This document shows positions 22,436-33,109 of a DNA stretch of 64,000 nt, in pieces. The notes beneath the pieces were generated by a model, which worked only from the letters and a program-made list of their open reading frames with translations, was not told where the DNA came from and searched no databases. The stretch is from Macrobrachium rosenbergii (taxonomy: Eukaryota > Arthropoda > Malacostraca > Decapoda > Palaemonidae). How positions within the stretch are numbered: position 1 is the first letter of the stretch; the number at the start of each line of letters is the position of its first letter. Made by a program: the position numbers and the translations under genes. Location of the stretch: assembly GCF_040412425.1 (NCBI RefSeq), contig NC_089742.1:81851539-81915538 (forward strand), in the 5' to 3' direction.

Positions 22436-23274
22436 TGGACCACAGTCAGGGCCTGTCCAAAACAGTCCCACTTCAGTTTCCCCCTCCGGCACTAGTTATC
22501 CACACAGACGCTTCTCTAAGCGGCTGGGGGGGATATTCACCAAAACAAAAAGTACAGGGAACGTGGTCCACAATGTTTCAGCAGTTCCATATAAACACCC
22601 TGGAAGCCATGGCGGTCTTTCTGACGCTGAAGAAAATCCGCCCTCCCAATCGGATTCATATCAGGTTGGTGTTAGACAGCGCAGTGGTGGTTCATTGCAT
22701 CAACAGGGGCGGCTCCAAATCAGGTCGAGTAAACCAAGTAATGGTAGCTATCTTCTCCCTGGCGAACAAGCACGGTTGGCACCTGTCAGCCACCCACCTG
22801 GCAGGTGTCCGGAACGTGGTGGCGGATTCTCTGTCCAGGACTACTCCGTTGGAGACGGAGTGGTCCCTGGACGCGGAATCTTTTCAGTGGATTTGCCGCC
22901 GGGTCCCGGGACTCCAAGTGGATCTGTTCGCAACAGAGAGCAACTTCAAGCTCCCCTGTTACGTAGCCCCCAACCTGGACCCTCAGGCGTTCGCCACAGA
23001 CGCAATGTCAGTAGATTGGAACAATTGGGAGAGAATTTATCTGTTCCCTCCAATAAATTTGCTGCTGAAAGTTTTACACAAACTAAGGACATTCAAAGGT
23101 CAACCAGCTCTGGTAGCCCCCTATTGGCCGAAGAGCAATTGGTTCCCTCTCCTTCAGGAACTGGGATTAAGGAGTCTTCGGATTCCCAAGCCCATTCTGA
23201 CCCAGACAGTACAAACCAAGACTGTGTCAGCTTCCTCAAGGATTCAAGATGCCCTAGCTTTATGGACTTTATAA
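22429..23274 (+). CDS. DIRS RNase H domain and tether, frame 1
   Basis: Removes RNA from the RNA-DNA hybrid. This 281-codon frame has the D-E-D-D pattern: VIHTDASLSGWG, then INTLEAMAVFL, then VLDSAVVVHCIN, then HLAGVRNVVADSLSR. A DIRS-typical tail follows (VDLFATESNFKLPCYV, ALVAPYWPKSNWFPLL) leading toward the recombinase. It ends at a TAA that overlaps the start of the recombinase frame by about 60 bp, an overlap known in DIRS elements. Frame 0 is also open across this whole region but yields only Pro/Ser/Gly-rich text with no domain. Confidence 0.88.
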   Translation: MALDHSQGLSKTVPLQFPPPALVIHTDASLSGWGGYSPKQKVQGTWSTMFQQFHINTLEAMAVFLTLKKIRPPNRIHIRLVLDSAVVVHCINRGGSKSGRVNQVMVAIFSLANKHGWHLSATHLAGVRNVVADSLSRTTPLETEWSLDAESFQWICRRVPGLQVDLFATESNFKLPCYVAPNLDPQAFATDAMSVDWNNWERIYLFPPINLLLKVLHKLRTFKGQPALVAPYWPKSNWFPLLQELGLRSLRIPKPILTQTVQTKTVSASSRIQDALALWTL

Positions 23275-24233
23275 AGTTCGCAGCTCAAAAGGAGCAAACA
23301 TTGACCCTGTCAACACTGTTTTTAGAATCAGATAAAAGAGATTCTACTATTAGGCAATATGACTCAGCAGTCAAGAAGTTAGCCTCCTTCCTGAAAGCTT
23401 CTGAAGCCAAAATTATGACGACTAATTTAGGAGTTTCCTTCTTTAGGTCACTGTTTGAGAAAGGCCTGGCTCCGGCCACTATTACCACAGTCAAGTCGGC
23501 ATTGAAGAAAGTATTTCTTTACGGCTTTAAATTTGACCTTACAGATTCTTATTTTTCATCCATCCCCAGAGCATGTGCTCGTCTGAGACCAGTATCACGT
23601 CCACATTCGGTTACTTGGTTTCTCAATGACGTCCTTAAATTAGCGTCAGAGTTGGATAACTTAAATTGCTCTTATCAAGATCTGTTAAGGAAAACCTTAT
23701 TTTTACTTAGTTTGGCTTCAGGTGCTAGAATTTCAGAGCTGTCAGCTCTCACTAGAGGTGATAATTTTGTTAACTTCCTCCCATCCGGAGAAGTCCTCCT
23801 CTCCCCTGACCCTAGTTTTTTAGCTAAAAACGAAGACCCACAGGACAGGTGGTCTCCCTGGAAGGTGGTGCCCCTTCCTCAAGATCAATCTTTATGTCCA
23901 GTCCATACACTTAAATCTTATCTCTCAAGAACTCCACAGAGTAAGTCGGGTCCTCTTTTTATCAGGGAGAAAGGTGGTACTCTTTCCCTTAATGGTATAA
24001 GACAACAGATTCTGTATTTCATTAAACAAGCCAACCCAGACTCAGTTCCTAAAGTTCATGATATTCGAGCAGTGGCTACTTCTACTAATTATTTTCATAA
24101 TATGGACTTTTCAGAGTTATCAAAATATACGGGTTGGAAATCACCTCTAGTGTTTAAACGCCACTATTTAAAATCACTCGAAGCCCTGAAATATTCTACT
24201 GTAGCAGTGGGAAGTGTCATCTCCCCACATTAA
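23215..24233 (+). CDS. DIRS tyrosine recombinase
   Basis: Integrates the circular DNA intermediate by site-specific recombination. Frame 0 from about 23215 holds an N-terminal binding part (STIRQYDSAVKKLASFLKAS, PATITTVKSALKKVF) and a catalytic domain with the conserved set: Arg in ASGARISELS (codon at 23727), His-x-x-Arg in VHDIRAVA (24057-24068), and a C-terminal FKRHYL with Tyr at 24165-24167. LCPVHTLKSYLSRT is also family-typical. The whole catalytic set is present, unlike F6. It stops at 24231-24233. The ORF appears continuous upstream to 21471, but that extension runs through the wrong frame for RNase H. Confidence 0.92.
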
Positions 24234-24788
24234 ATAATTATATCCTTTCCTTTTCCCCCCCGCCCGCCTACCTCATTTGCTTCTCTGCTTGTTTTCCTGG
24301 TAGTTTATGCCTCACTGCCTAGCTCTTCATATTGATATGTTTGTGTTTTATGATGGAAAACTGTAACCTGATTAGCCATAATTGTTTTTTCGTTTTATGG
24401 GTACTGGACAGTTTTTTTGTTGGCTCCACGTACCCCGGATAATTGCGTGTGTTATTTTCATTAGTCTTGCCTCTTACATATTTAAGCCTAAGTTTACATA
24501 TATAGTTTTAAAGTCGTATTTCTTGTTCTGTGCACATTTCATGTTTCACTACTTTTAAGTAATTTTAAGATTTTTGAGGTTTTCTTCCCATCAGTCAGGA
24601 GACCTCCAGTGTTTGTAGTGTTAAGTTTATTGGTGTGCCTTAAAGTTAAGTTGCCTTACTTTTAAGTATTCTTGCTTCATGGAAGAGATTCTTTAATTAA
24701 AATTATTTTCGTTACAATTTTGCCTTTTTCTTCAGGTTACCCCCTTGTTTTCCAGTAGTAGCAGTCTTGGCATGATTCTCTATCACTA
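24234..24788 (+). other. DIRS 3' untranslated region
   Basis: T-rich sequence between the recombinase stop and the internal complementary region. No gene seen. Confidence 0.7.
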
Positions 24789-24887
24789 TTTCACCGGCTG
24801 ACACGGGACTGGACTCAGAAAAGGGATTTTGACAGAGGAAAATCTATTTCTGAGGAAGGTCCCGTGTCACCCCGGTGACCCTCCCTG
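24789..24887. repeat. DIRS internal complementary region (circle junction)
   Basis: The first half (TTCACCGGCTGACACGGGAC then TGGACTCAG) is the reverse complement of the left end 17154-17184. The second half (AAAAGGGATTTTGACAGAGG ... CTGAGGAAGGTCCCGTGTCA) is the reverse complement of the right end, about 25213-25270. Read in reverse it is exactly right end joined to left end, as in the proposed DIRS circular intermediate. Confidence 0.93.
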
Positions 24888-24945
24888 TCTAGTCTAGTAC
24901 TCCCTCCCCTTTTTGCACATGCCAAGTCTGGGGTTAGTGCTAGCA

Positions 24946-25239
24946 TGGAATGAAGTAGGTGGCACTGGTGTCGCCGTCCTGGCGGGTGTTGAGTGTGGGA
25001 GCTGTAACGGCTCACCGCTCTTTACGGGGTTTTGATAAGGAGAGATCTTTCGAGTATATTTCCGTGGTAGTGGTATTTCACTCACCCTTCATTATACCGG
25101 CGTCTTCTAAAAGACGGTCGACTGGGGTAGTAACCCCAGCTTTCCTGAAAGCTCTTTTTCTCTGGTATATCTAGCATTGTTATACCTAGAAATTGTGCTG
25201 TAATGGAATTTCACCGGGTGACACGGGACCTTCCTCAGA
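24946..25239 (-). repeat. Right inverted terminal repeat of the DIRS element
   Basis: Starts TGGAATGAAGTAGGTGGCAC and ends GTGACACGGGACC. Reverse complement of 17154-17448 with few differences. Followed by a unique extension TCCTCAGAAATAGATTTTTT ... AAATCCCTTT to about 25270. Confidence 0.95.
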
Positions 25240-25480
25240 AATAGATTTTTTCCTCTGTCAAAATCCCTTTTTTTATATATAATTGTATACAAATCACGCT
25301 GTGAGCAAAACGGTTAAAGCTAACGAGTTATTTTTTTTTCTTTGTATTGTACACTAAATTGCGATGATTTTGTATATAACAAATTGTAAAACGATCAAAG
25401 CAACACAAGAGAAAATATTATCACAAAATGATGCAAGAATTCGTAACACGCAGACGTAAAGTTTTTTTTTTTTTAAATTC

Positions 25481-27180
25481 ACCATAAATCGAAATATTGT
25501 GCTACAGACTTCCCGTTTGTTGCAAAATGAAGGTAATTGATTGAATATTACTAGACTGTAAGTTTTTTAGCTTACAATTGCAGTTTTTTCGACCATTTCG
25601 GTCAAGTTAAAGTTTCAAGGTATTTTTTTCTATTTATCGTGATTTATATGAAAATATTTCAAAACTGATGAAAGCTACAACCATGAGTTATTCTTTTGTT
25701 GTATTCTAAATGAAATTGCGCACATTTTCATATATAAAACTTTATGTAATGACTAATATAAAACGGTGCAAACATTACGACAAAGTGACGAAAGAATTTC
25801 TGAGATGTTCGGCCGAGTTACTGTGCGGACGTAAGGAAAAAGTTAAAAAAGTTTTTTTCAAAAATTCACCATAAATCGAAATATTGTGCTAGAGACTTCT
25901 AATTTGTTGCAAAATTAAGGTAAATGATTGAATATTACTAGAATGTAAGAGTTTTAGCTTACAATTGCATTTTTCGACCATTTCGGTTGAGTTAAATTTG
26001 ACTGAAGGTTGAAATTTTGGCACTTATTGTGATTTATATGAAAATATTTCAAAACTGATAAAAGCTACAACCATGAGTTATTTTTTGTTGTATTCTACAT
26101 GAAATTGCACACATTTTCATATATAAAACTTTATGTAACGACTAATATAAAACGGTGCAAACATTACGACAAAGTGATGAAAGAATCTCAGAGATGTTCG
26201 GCTGAGTTACCGCGCACAGACGTAAGGAAAGTTTTTTTTTTTTTAAATTCACCATAAATTGAAATATTGTGCTAGAGACTTCCAATTTGTTGCAAAATGA
26301 AGGTACATGGTTGAATATTACTAGAATGTAAGAGTTTTAGCTTACAATTGCATTTTTCGACCATTTCGGTCGAGTTAAAGTTGACCGAAGGTTGAAATTT
26401 TGGCACTTATCGTGATTTATATGCAAATATTTCAAAACTAATAAAAGCTACAACCACGAGTTATTTTCTGTTGTATTCTACATGAAATTGCGCACACTTT
26501 CATATATAAAACTTTATGTAACGACTAATATAAAACGGTGCAAGCATTATGGCAAAGTGATGAAAGAATTTCTGAGATGTTCAGCCGAGTTAAAAGTTTG
26601 CGGACGTAAGGGGAAAAGTTTTTTTCAAAATTGACCATAAATCGAAATATTGTGCTAAAGACTTCCAATTTGTTGCAAAATGAAGGTACATGATTGAATA
26701 TTACTAGAATGTAAGAGTTTTAGCTTACAATTGCGTTTTTCGACCATTTCAGTCGAGTCAAAGTTGACCGAAGTTTGAAATTTTGGCACATCGTGATTTA
26801 TATGAAAATATTTCCAAACTGATAAAAGCTACAACAATGGGTTTTTTCTTTTTGTATTTTACATGAAATTTCACACATTTTCATATATAAAACTTTATGT
26901 AACGGTTAATATAAAATAGTGCAAAAATTACGACAAAATGACAAAAGAATTTCTGAAATTTTTGGCGAGTTATTCAAGGGACGTAAGGAAAAGTTTTTCA
27001 AAAATTCACCATAAATCGAAATATTGTGCTAGAGACTTCCAATTTGTTCGAAAATTAAGGTAAATGATTGAATATTACTAGAATGTTAGAGTTTTAGCTT
27101 ACAATTGCGTTTTTCGACCATTTCAGTCGAGTCAAAGTTAACTGAAGGTTGAAATTTTTTATAGTCGACGTATGGTACGT
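25481..27180. repeat. Tandem array of about 380-bp units within the TTAA-type element
   Basis: The anchor ACCATAAATCGAAATATTGT (with small changes) recurs at about 25481, 25868, 26251, 26634 and 27008, spacings of 387, 383, 383 and 374. Each unit ends with a TTTTC-rich run after GGACGTAAGG. Units are near-identical in parts but contain no long ORF. Copy 1 of the element has about three such units. Confidence 0.9.
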
Positions 27181-27246
27181 CCACTCGTCACCTGACAGAC
27201 AATTTTAGTCAACTTACGATACGTCCAGTCGGCGTTTAAGGGTTAA

Positions 27247-27953
27247 GCACACATTACTCTGAGATAGAGTGAGATAGAGTAATAAGGCCAGTCCAAAAAC
27301 TCTAAGAACTCCCCCAAAATTCCAACTTTTTCCAGCTCCACAAACTCCTTACACGAGTGCCAAGGAAGAGAAAGCATGCTTAGCAAAATACTGGTAAAAG
27401 ACAAAACATTATCACAAAGATCAGACTTGGATAAATTTCTGCCTCTGCCTTGGACCAAACAACCTTGCCAGCATCAAGAGCTTGCCTCTTCCAAGGTCCA
27501 AACAGGCAAAAAGGACTGCTTCTTGAACTGAAGACAGCTTCCACACCAGAAAAGCACCAGAAGGTGATGCGGCCTCATACAAGAAGGAAGTCAAGTATTA
27601 GCACTCTTAAGCAACGGCTTTGTGCCAGAACATGAGTAAACTCCTCAAAATGTGCCTTAACTAAAGGGAAAAGCTTAAGTCTCTTCACCAACTTAGCAGG
27701 TGCCACTATCTCAAAGGCAACAGAGAACTAGTCTCTATCGGTTCCACCTCATAAACTAAATGAGGATAAAGAGCTCAATGACAAATGAGTCACCTGAACA
27801 CAGAAGACAACTCTTCGTTGATTTCTTCATCAACCAGGAAAGGAGATATAGTGGCAGAACATGACTCCTCGAACATAACCACAGGTGACAAAGTCTCAAA
27901 GGGAGGGGATCAGGAAAAATTCATATTTCTTGTCAGGAATTGATGGGTTCTGA
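27247..27953 (-). other. DIRS-like gag remnant (tentative F3, right part)
   Basis: The minus-strand frame near 27243-27458 contains EFLEFLDWPYY, comparable with FEVFSFLDWTVG in F1 and FEIFSFLNWTMG in F6. The rest is open only in short pieces. It directly follows the right TTAA of the element at 16862-27242, so it may be the continuation of 14471-16861. Confidence 0.45.
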
Positions 27954-28530
27954 GTTTTATATACGTAACTTACCAAGTAACTACATAGCTATAGTTTCTA
28001 ACTAGCACGGCAGCTTAAATTCAAAATTTGCGGTAGCACTTCGATTGTTTAGTGTAGGTGATCAGTCCGGTCCACTAACGGGAATACTAGGAACGACTTA
28101 GCAGACAACCTTCATTCTGTTTCTGCCGTGCTTGATGTAAACACTGAGTATTTGCAGCAGCTTTGTTCATTGTTTTCCGGTTGTATAACTGGATTTCGGT
28201 GAACTATTACCGTTTATTTTGAGTCGCCTTCAAGCTGAAAGCTTTCAGGATCAGTTTTTCTTGTTTTGTTATTTTTATGTTGATTCAAGTTCATCAATTT
28301 TTTCGCTACTGTAGCGAATTTGCAATTAAGATTAAACATCTTATCATGCTTTTCTTTGCAGAAATGAAAAGTTTAAGGGCAGGAATGGAGGAGAGAAATT
28401 GTGCTTAATGTTTTTGGTCGAGATGAGCTTTAGGAAGAGAAGACGTTCTCAACAGCTGAGAACCATGCTCTGGTACTAGTATAGAGGGATGAATAAATTT
28501 GTTTGTATTTAGCATTTCCCAATGTTTTGT

Positions 28531-28532
<2 letters not shown>

Positions 28533-28589
<57 letters not shown>
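28533..28589. repeat. (GA)n microsatellite
   Basis: Uninterrupted GA dinucleotides in the leader of F4. The RERERE and SLSLSL reading frames over it are artefacts. Confidence 0.97.
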
Positions 28590-28591
<2 letters not shown>

Positions 28592-28928
28592 TAATTGTCG
28601 TTGTGAGTGGTTCGGTTGTTGGAGTTAAGTCTTACGGCGCTGTCTGTCTGTCTGTCGGGAGTTTTTCGGTTTTGGGAAGTCTTGGGCAGTTGAGGTCCAA
28701 CCTTGAAAGTGAACGAGGAGTTCATCTGGTTTTTTTGTTTTGGATACGGTACCGATATTGATGGTGCATGTGTCTCTCTTTTTTTTCGTTCGTTGTTGGT
28801 GGAGGGTTTGTTTGCAATTTTGTTTTGTGGTTTTTGTGTGCTGTGACTGGCGACCGTGGACCTTTACCCATCTCCAGCAACCGAAGATCAGGGTAAGTGT
28901 TGTTTTGTTTGTGGGTTAGAATTCCGCC

Positions 28929-28946
28929 ACACTAGTTTTGGCAGTA
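28929..28946 (+). pseudogene. U6 snRNA-like 5' fragment
   Basis: The bases ACTAGTTTTGGCAGTA resemble the 5' stem-loop of animal U6 (about 13 of 16 positions, the differences mostly C to T). They stop at a TA exactly where the U6-like sequence resumes at 36881. The short length makes this weak on its own; the shared TA breakpoint is what supports it. Confidence 0.5.
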
Positions 28947-29129
28947 CAGCCATACTCCGAACTTACGCGAGGTTAGGTTCCAGAACCCCTCAGGCAGGGT
29001 GAATTTTCGCGTAAGTTTGGCATGGTCTCTAAAAATGCTAATAAATGCTTTTTTCTAAAGTTTAAACACTAAATATGACCCTAATCATGCTCCCAAATTA
29101 TTAAGTTAACTTTTAAATGAAATCAAAGT

Positions 29130-29480
29130 TACTGTAATTTCATTTAAAAGTTAGCTTAATACATTACACTTAAAAAAGAGAAAGAAATGGTTTACATAAA
29201 AATTGAGAGTTGTAAGAGAATTTCTCTCTCTCTCCCCTTCCAACCGGTCTATTTTTAGAACCATCTCAACCTCTTTTTAACAACTTCTTTATTCTGCGTC
29301 TCTTTGTCTTTGTTCTGAAATGCTTTTTCATGAACAAACAGTGTTTTATATTTTGACTAATACAACTCTTAGTTATTATGTCTCTATGTTTTAGAACATA
29401 TTTGCAACACTAGCACATTTACACTTCGTAGATGATACAGGTCAAATTAGATCAATTTAAACTATCTACTGTACAGGTAA
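29130..29480. repeat. Direct duplicate within the TA-flanked element, copy a
   Basis: Starts TTAGCTTAATACATTACACT and includes CTCTTTGTCTTTGTTCTGAA-like text. Repeated at 35917-36180 in the same orientation; both copies are followed by a GA tract. Confidence 0.8.
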
Positions 29481-29530
29481 AGACGTACAGAGAATTGATA
29501 AGTTGTAAAAATGTGTGAGCGCTAACTATG

Positions 29531-29653
<123 letters not shown>

Positions 29654-29748
29654 CAACACGAACAATAAAGAATCTCCTGGTTCAAGGGTTGTCCTTACTT
29701 GAGAGAGTGAAACTATTTATCAATTATTACGGAGACAGAGAATAACAC

Positions 29749-29750
<2 letters not shown>

Positions 29751-29806
<56 letters not shown>

Positions 29807-29867
29807 CCTTACTTGAAATGTCAAGTTATATTATTTATGAATTATTACGGAGAGAGAGAGAGAGAGA
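29751..29867. repeat. Two (GA)n tracts abutting the 3' end of LINE copy 1
   Basis: 29751-29802 and 29850-29867, with a short repeat of surrounding text (TTATTACGGAGA) between. The second runs directly into the LINE 3' terminus (ACCTTACCTTACAGACCTTA). Confidence 0.95.
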
Positions 29868-29913
29868 CCTTACCTTACAGACCTTACAATTCGTTCGGGT
29901 TGCCCCAGGTCCC

Positions 29914-32840
29914 TCAGTGTGAGGCACCTTTGATGTCTACCAGAGAGTTGCTAACGCATCTTCCGGTATATTTTGCATCTTCCAGTCTTGGATGGTCTGG
30001 GATGCATCTTAGATATTTGTCGAGCTTATTCTTAAACACATCTACGCTCACTCCTGTTATGTTCCTCAGATGAGCTGGTAGCGCATTGAATAGACGCTGC
30101 ATTATCGATGCTGGTGCGTGGTGGATTAATGTCCTGTGTGCTTTCCTTAATTTTCCTGGTATAGTTTTTGGCACTATTAATCTACCTCTGCTTGCTCTTT
30201 TGATAATTTTAGTTCCATGATGTTTTGGTAATTCCTTCTATCTGTTTCCATGCTTGAATTACCATGTAACGTTCTCTTCTCCTTTCAAGACTATATAAAT
30301 TTAAGAATTGTAGTCTTTCCCAGTAGTCAAGGTCCTTAACTTCTTCTATTCTAGCTGTAAATGACCTTTGTACACTCTCTATTTGTGCAATATCCTTTTG
30401 GTAGTGTGGGTACCATATTATATTGCAATATTCAAGTGGACTACGATCGTACGTTTTTATAAAGCATAATCATGTGTTCAGCTTTTCTAGTTTTGAAGTG
30501 CCGGAACAACATTCCCATTTTTGCTTTGCATTTTGCCAATAGAATTGCTATTTGATCATTGCATAACATATTCCTATTCAACATCACACCAAGGTCTTTA
30601 ACTGCTTCCTTGTTTGTGATTGTCTCATTATTAGGTCCTTTATATGCATATAGCATTCCTCCTTTATCACCATAGTTCATTGATTCAAATTTATCAGAGT
30701 TAAATACCATCCTATTTATCTCTGCCCATTTATATATTTTGTTTAGGTCTCTTTGTAGCGAGTTCCTATCTTCATCACAAGCAATTTCTCTACTTATTCT
30801 TGTGTCATCTGCTTGAAACTTCTTACTACTGAGTCCTTAACATTACTGTCTATGTCTGCAATCATAATCACAAACAGCAATGCAGCTAACACCGTACCCT
30901 GTGGTACACGGATATTACCGTAGCTTCATCCGATTTCTCATCGTTTGCAATCACTATCTGTTTTCTATTTTGCAAAAATTCTTTTATCCATCTTCCTACT
31001 TTGTCAACAATGTTATGTTTTCTAATTTTTTCGCTAATATATTATGATCTACCTTGTCAAAAGCTTTTGCAAAGTCTAGGTAAACCACATCTGTATCTTT
31101 TTCATTTATCATATTTTTATATATGCTTTCATGATGGACTAACAGTTGGGTTTGTGTACTTTTTCAGGTACAAAACCATGTTGTCCTATATTGAACAATC
31201 TATTTTTCATTAAATGTTTCATTATATTTTTTCATTACCCTTTCATATACTTTCATAATATGAGATGTCAGACTCACAGGCCTATAATTACTTGCCTCTA
31301 GTCTTGAACCACTTTTGAAAGTAGGAGTAATATATGCTAATTTATGCTCATCATAAATCTTGCCTGTATCTATACTTTGCCTTAATAATATTGCTAGCGG
31401 CTTTGCGATTGAATGAACCACTTTCTTTAACAATATGGCAGGTACTCCATCTGGTCCTGCTGCTGATCCATTTTTAATTTCATTAATAGCCTGCACAATA
31501 TCGGCTTCTGTAATATCTATATCTGATAAGTATTCAGTATTTTCATCTCTTATTTCTGTATCATTATCTTCATTGTCAATTCTAGGTGTAAATTCACTCT
31601 TATATCTTTCTGCTAATATGTTACATATTTCCTTTTTTCATTCGTTAATCGCCCTTCAATTCTTAGAGGGCCTATTTCTACTCTTATTTTATTCATCTTT
31701 TTGCATATGAATAAAAAATTTTAGGGTTTTGCTTGATATTTTGTAGTGTCATTTCTTCTAGGTTCCATTTTTCATTTTCTTTTGATTGTATAATCTTTTG
31801 TTCTGCATTTTCTATCTTACTTTTTAGTTCCATCACTTTCCATGCATTCTTTTCTTTTGCAAGAACTTTTTCCACTTTCTAATTTTCTGGAACAAGATCC
31901 TTCTGTCTCTTGGAATTCGTGACTGATGCTTACTTTTTTCTTTGGTATATATTTTTCCACTATTTCCTCTAATATTTTATATAATATATCGGTATTTACC
32001 TGTATATCATCACTTACAAATATGTTTTCCCATTCTTTGTTTAATTCTTCATTTATTTTTGACCAATTTATATTCTTACTATAGAAATTGTATTTTCCAT
32101 ATCCTTCCCATTTTTCGTCTCTTGCTTTTCTTTGTTTTCGTATGTTCTGGAACGGACTGTTAATTCTATGACATTATGGTCAGAAATACTCGTGTTATAT
32201 ACTATTATTTCTTTAACATAGTTCACCTCATTCACAAATACTAGGTCTAAAATATTATCCTTTCTTGTTGGTAGGTGATTTATTTGCTGAATGTTATGTT
32301 CTAGTAGCATATCTAATAGCTTTTCAAATTGCCTCTTATCTTCTGCACTACTATTGCTCTCTTTTTATATGTATAAATACAACCACAGTCTCCTATTCGT
32401 TCTTTCCATTCTACAAAAGGAAAGTTAAAGTCTCAGTTAGGAGTATAGTCCAGTCCTTGTGATTTCTACATATTTCATCCAGTTTTCAATTATTATGTCA
32501 AACTCTTTAGTATTAGGGGTCTATATATTACAATGTTCACTAATTTTTCAGATTCAAATTCTACCGCTATTAATTCACATTCTGTGTTACTATATTTCTC
32601 ACAGATTTTTCCTTGATTGGCATCTCTCCCATATATCTGGTTCCCCCTTGATTTCTATTTTTCTATCTGATCTATAAGTTTGGAATCCCTTTATCTGGTC
32701 ATCATTACCAGTCTCTTGGGAATACCAGGTTTCACTTATATTCAATATTTCTATTTTTTCATTTTGGGTTAGTTCTTCTAAGAACTCTATCTTTCTTTTG
32801 AGTTACTCGAAACTAGACCCTGCGCATTCATCACTATGAT
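29914..32840 (-). pseudogene. LINE ORF2: endonuclease plus reverse transcriptase
   Basis: The endonuclease begins near 32830 (IIVMNAQGLVSSNSKERKIE with NISETWY) and ends near 32100-32280 with ILDLVFVN and ISDHNVIEL. RT follows: NGSAAGPDGVPAILLKKVV and YRPVSLTSHIMKVYERV at 31200-31496, catalytic A-D-D at 30804-30812 followed by TRISREIA, and a downstream KAEHMIMLYKNVRS segment. The C-terminus near 29914-30174 reads ALPAHLRNITGVSVDVFKN. Frames change repeatedly, including a two-base shift just before ADD. Nicks target DNA and primes reverse transcription when functional; this copy is dead. Confidence 0.85.
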
Positions 32841-33109
32841 TGTTTGCATATTATCTCCATTATCTAATATGGGTAATAATAAGGATTTTCCCATGTCTCT
32901 TTCCTGTTCTGATATGTTGATCTTTTTCATTTCCAGAAATTCGTACATTAAAAATCCAACTTTTCCATTATATTTGTTCTTCCAGCTTCATATTTATTCA
33001 CTTTGTGCATAAACCTGCACTTATCTCCATATCTGCACCATCCCCTTGCATCATAGATACATTGCTTGTTCCTTGTGCTATATCTAGGTGCTGATGGCTC
33101 ATATCGTGG

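Larger units (their letters stand above)
17151..25270 (+). mobile_element. Structurally complete DIRS-type tyrosine-recombinase retrotransposon
   Basis: In order: left terminal repeat 17154-17448, leader, intron-bearing gag (about 19148-21444), RT, RNase H, tyrosine recombinase (to 24233), internal complementary region 24789-24887, right terminal repeat 24946-25239 plus a unique extension to about 25270. The terminal repeats are inverted and the internal region is the reverse complement of the joined termini, the defining DIRS architecture (established from Dictyostelium DIRS-1 and animal relatives). It has no target duplication. Both ends fall in T runs of the host element, consistent with recombinase-mediated insertion of a circle. 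The coding frames carry a few indels but are far better preserved than the other copies. Confidence 0.93.
16862..27242. mobile_element. TTAA-type (piggyBac-like) element, copy 2, split by a DIRS retrotransposon
   Basis: The left terminus CCCTTAAACGCCGAGCCTCT follows TTAG (16858-16861, a decayed TTAA). Read inward, the right terminus is CCCTTAAACGCCGACTGGAC, next to TTAA at 27243-27246. Both ends match copy 1 (11016-12460) in inverted orientation. Only about 290 bp lie left of the DIRS insertion and about 1.97 kb lie right of it, the latter containing five tandem units of about 380 bp. No transposase gene. Confidence 0.8.

Noticed and set aside
21746..22495. 249-codon frame overlapping the RT
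   Set aside because: Third-frame shadow of RT: Ser/Arg/Pro-rich with no motif, while frame 0 carries all RT motifs.
17154..25239. LTR retrotransposon interpretation of the terminal repeats
   Set aside because: The repeats are inverted, not direct, and the element encodes a tyrosine recombinase and no integrase or protease.
25481..27180. CRISPR-like regular spacing
   Set aside because: Units are about 380 bp with no short spacers and the genome is eukaryotic; it is an ordinary tandem array.
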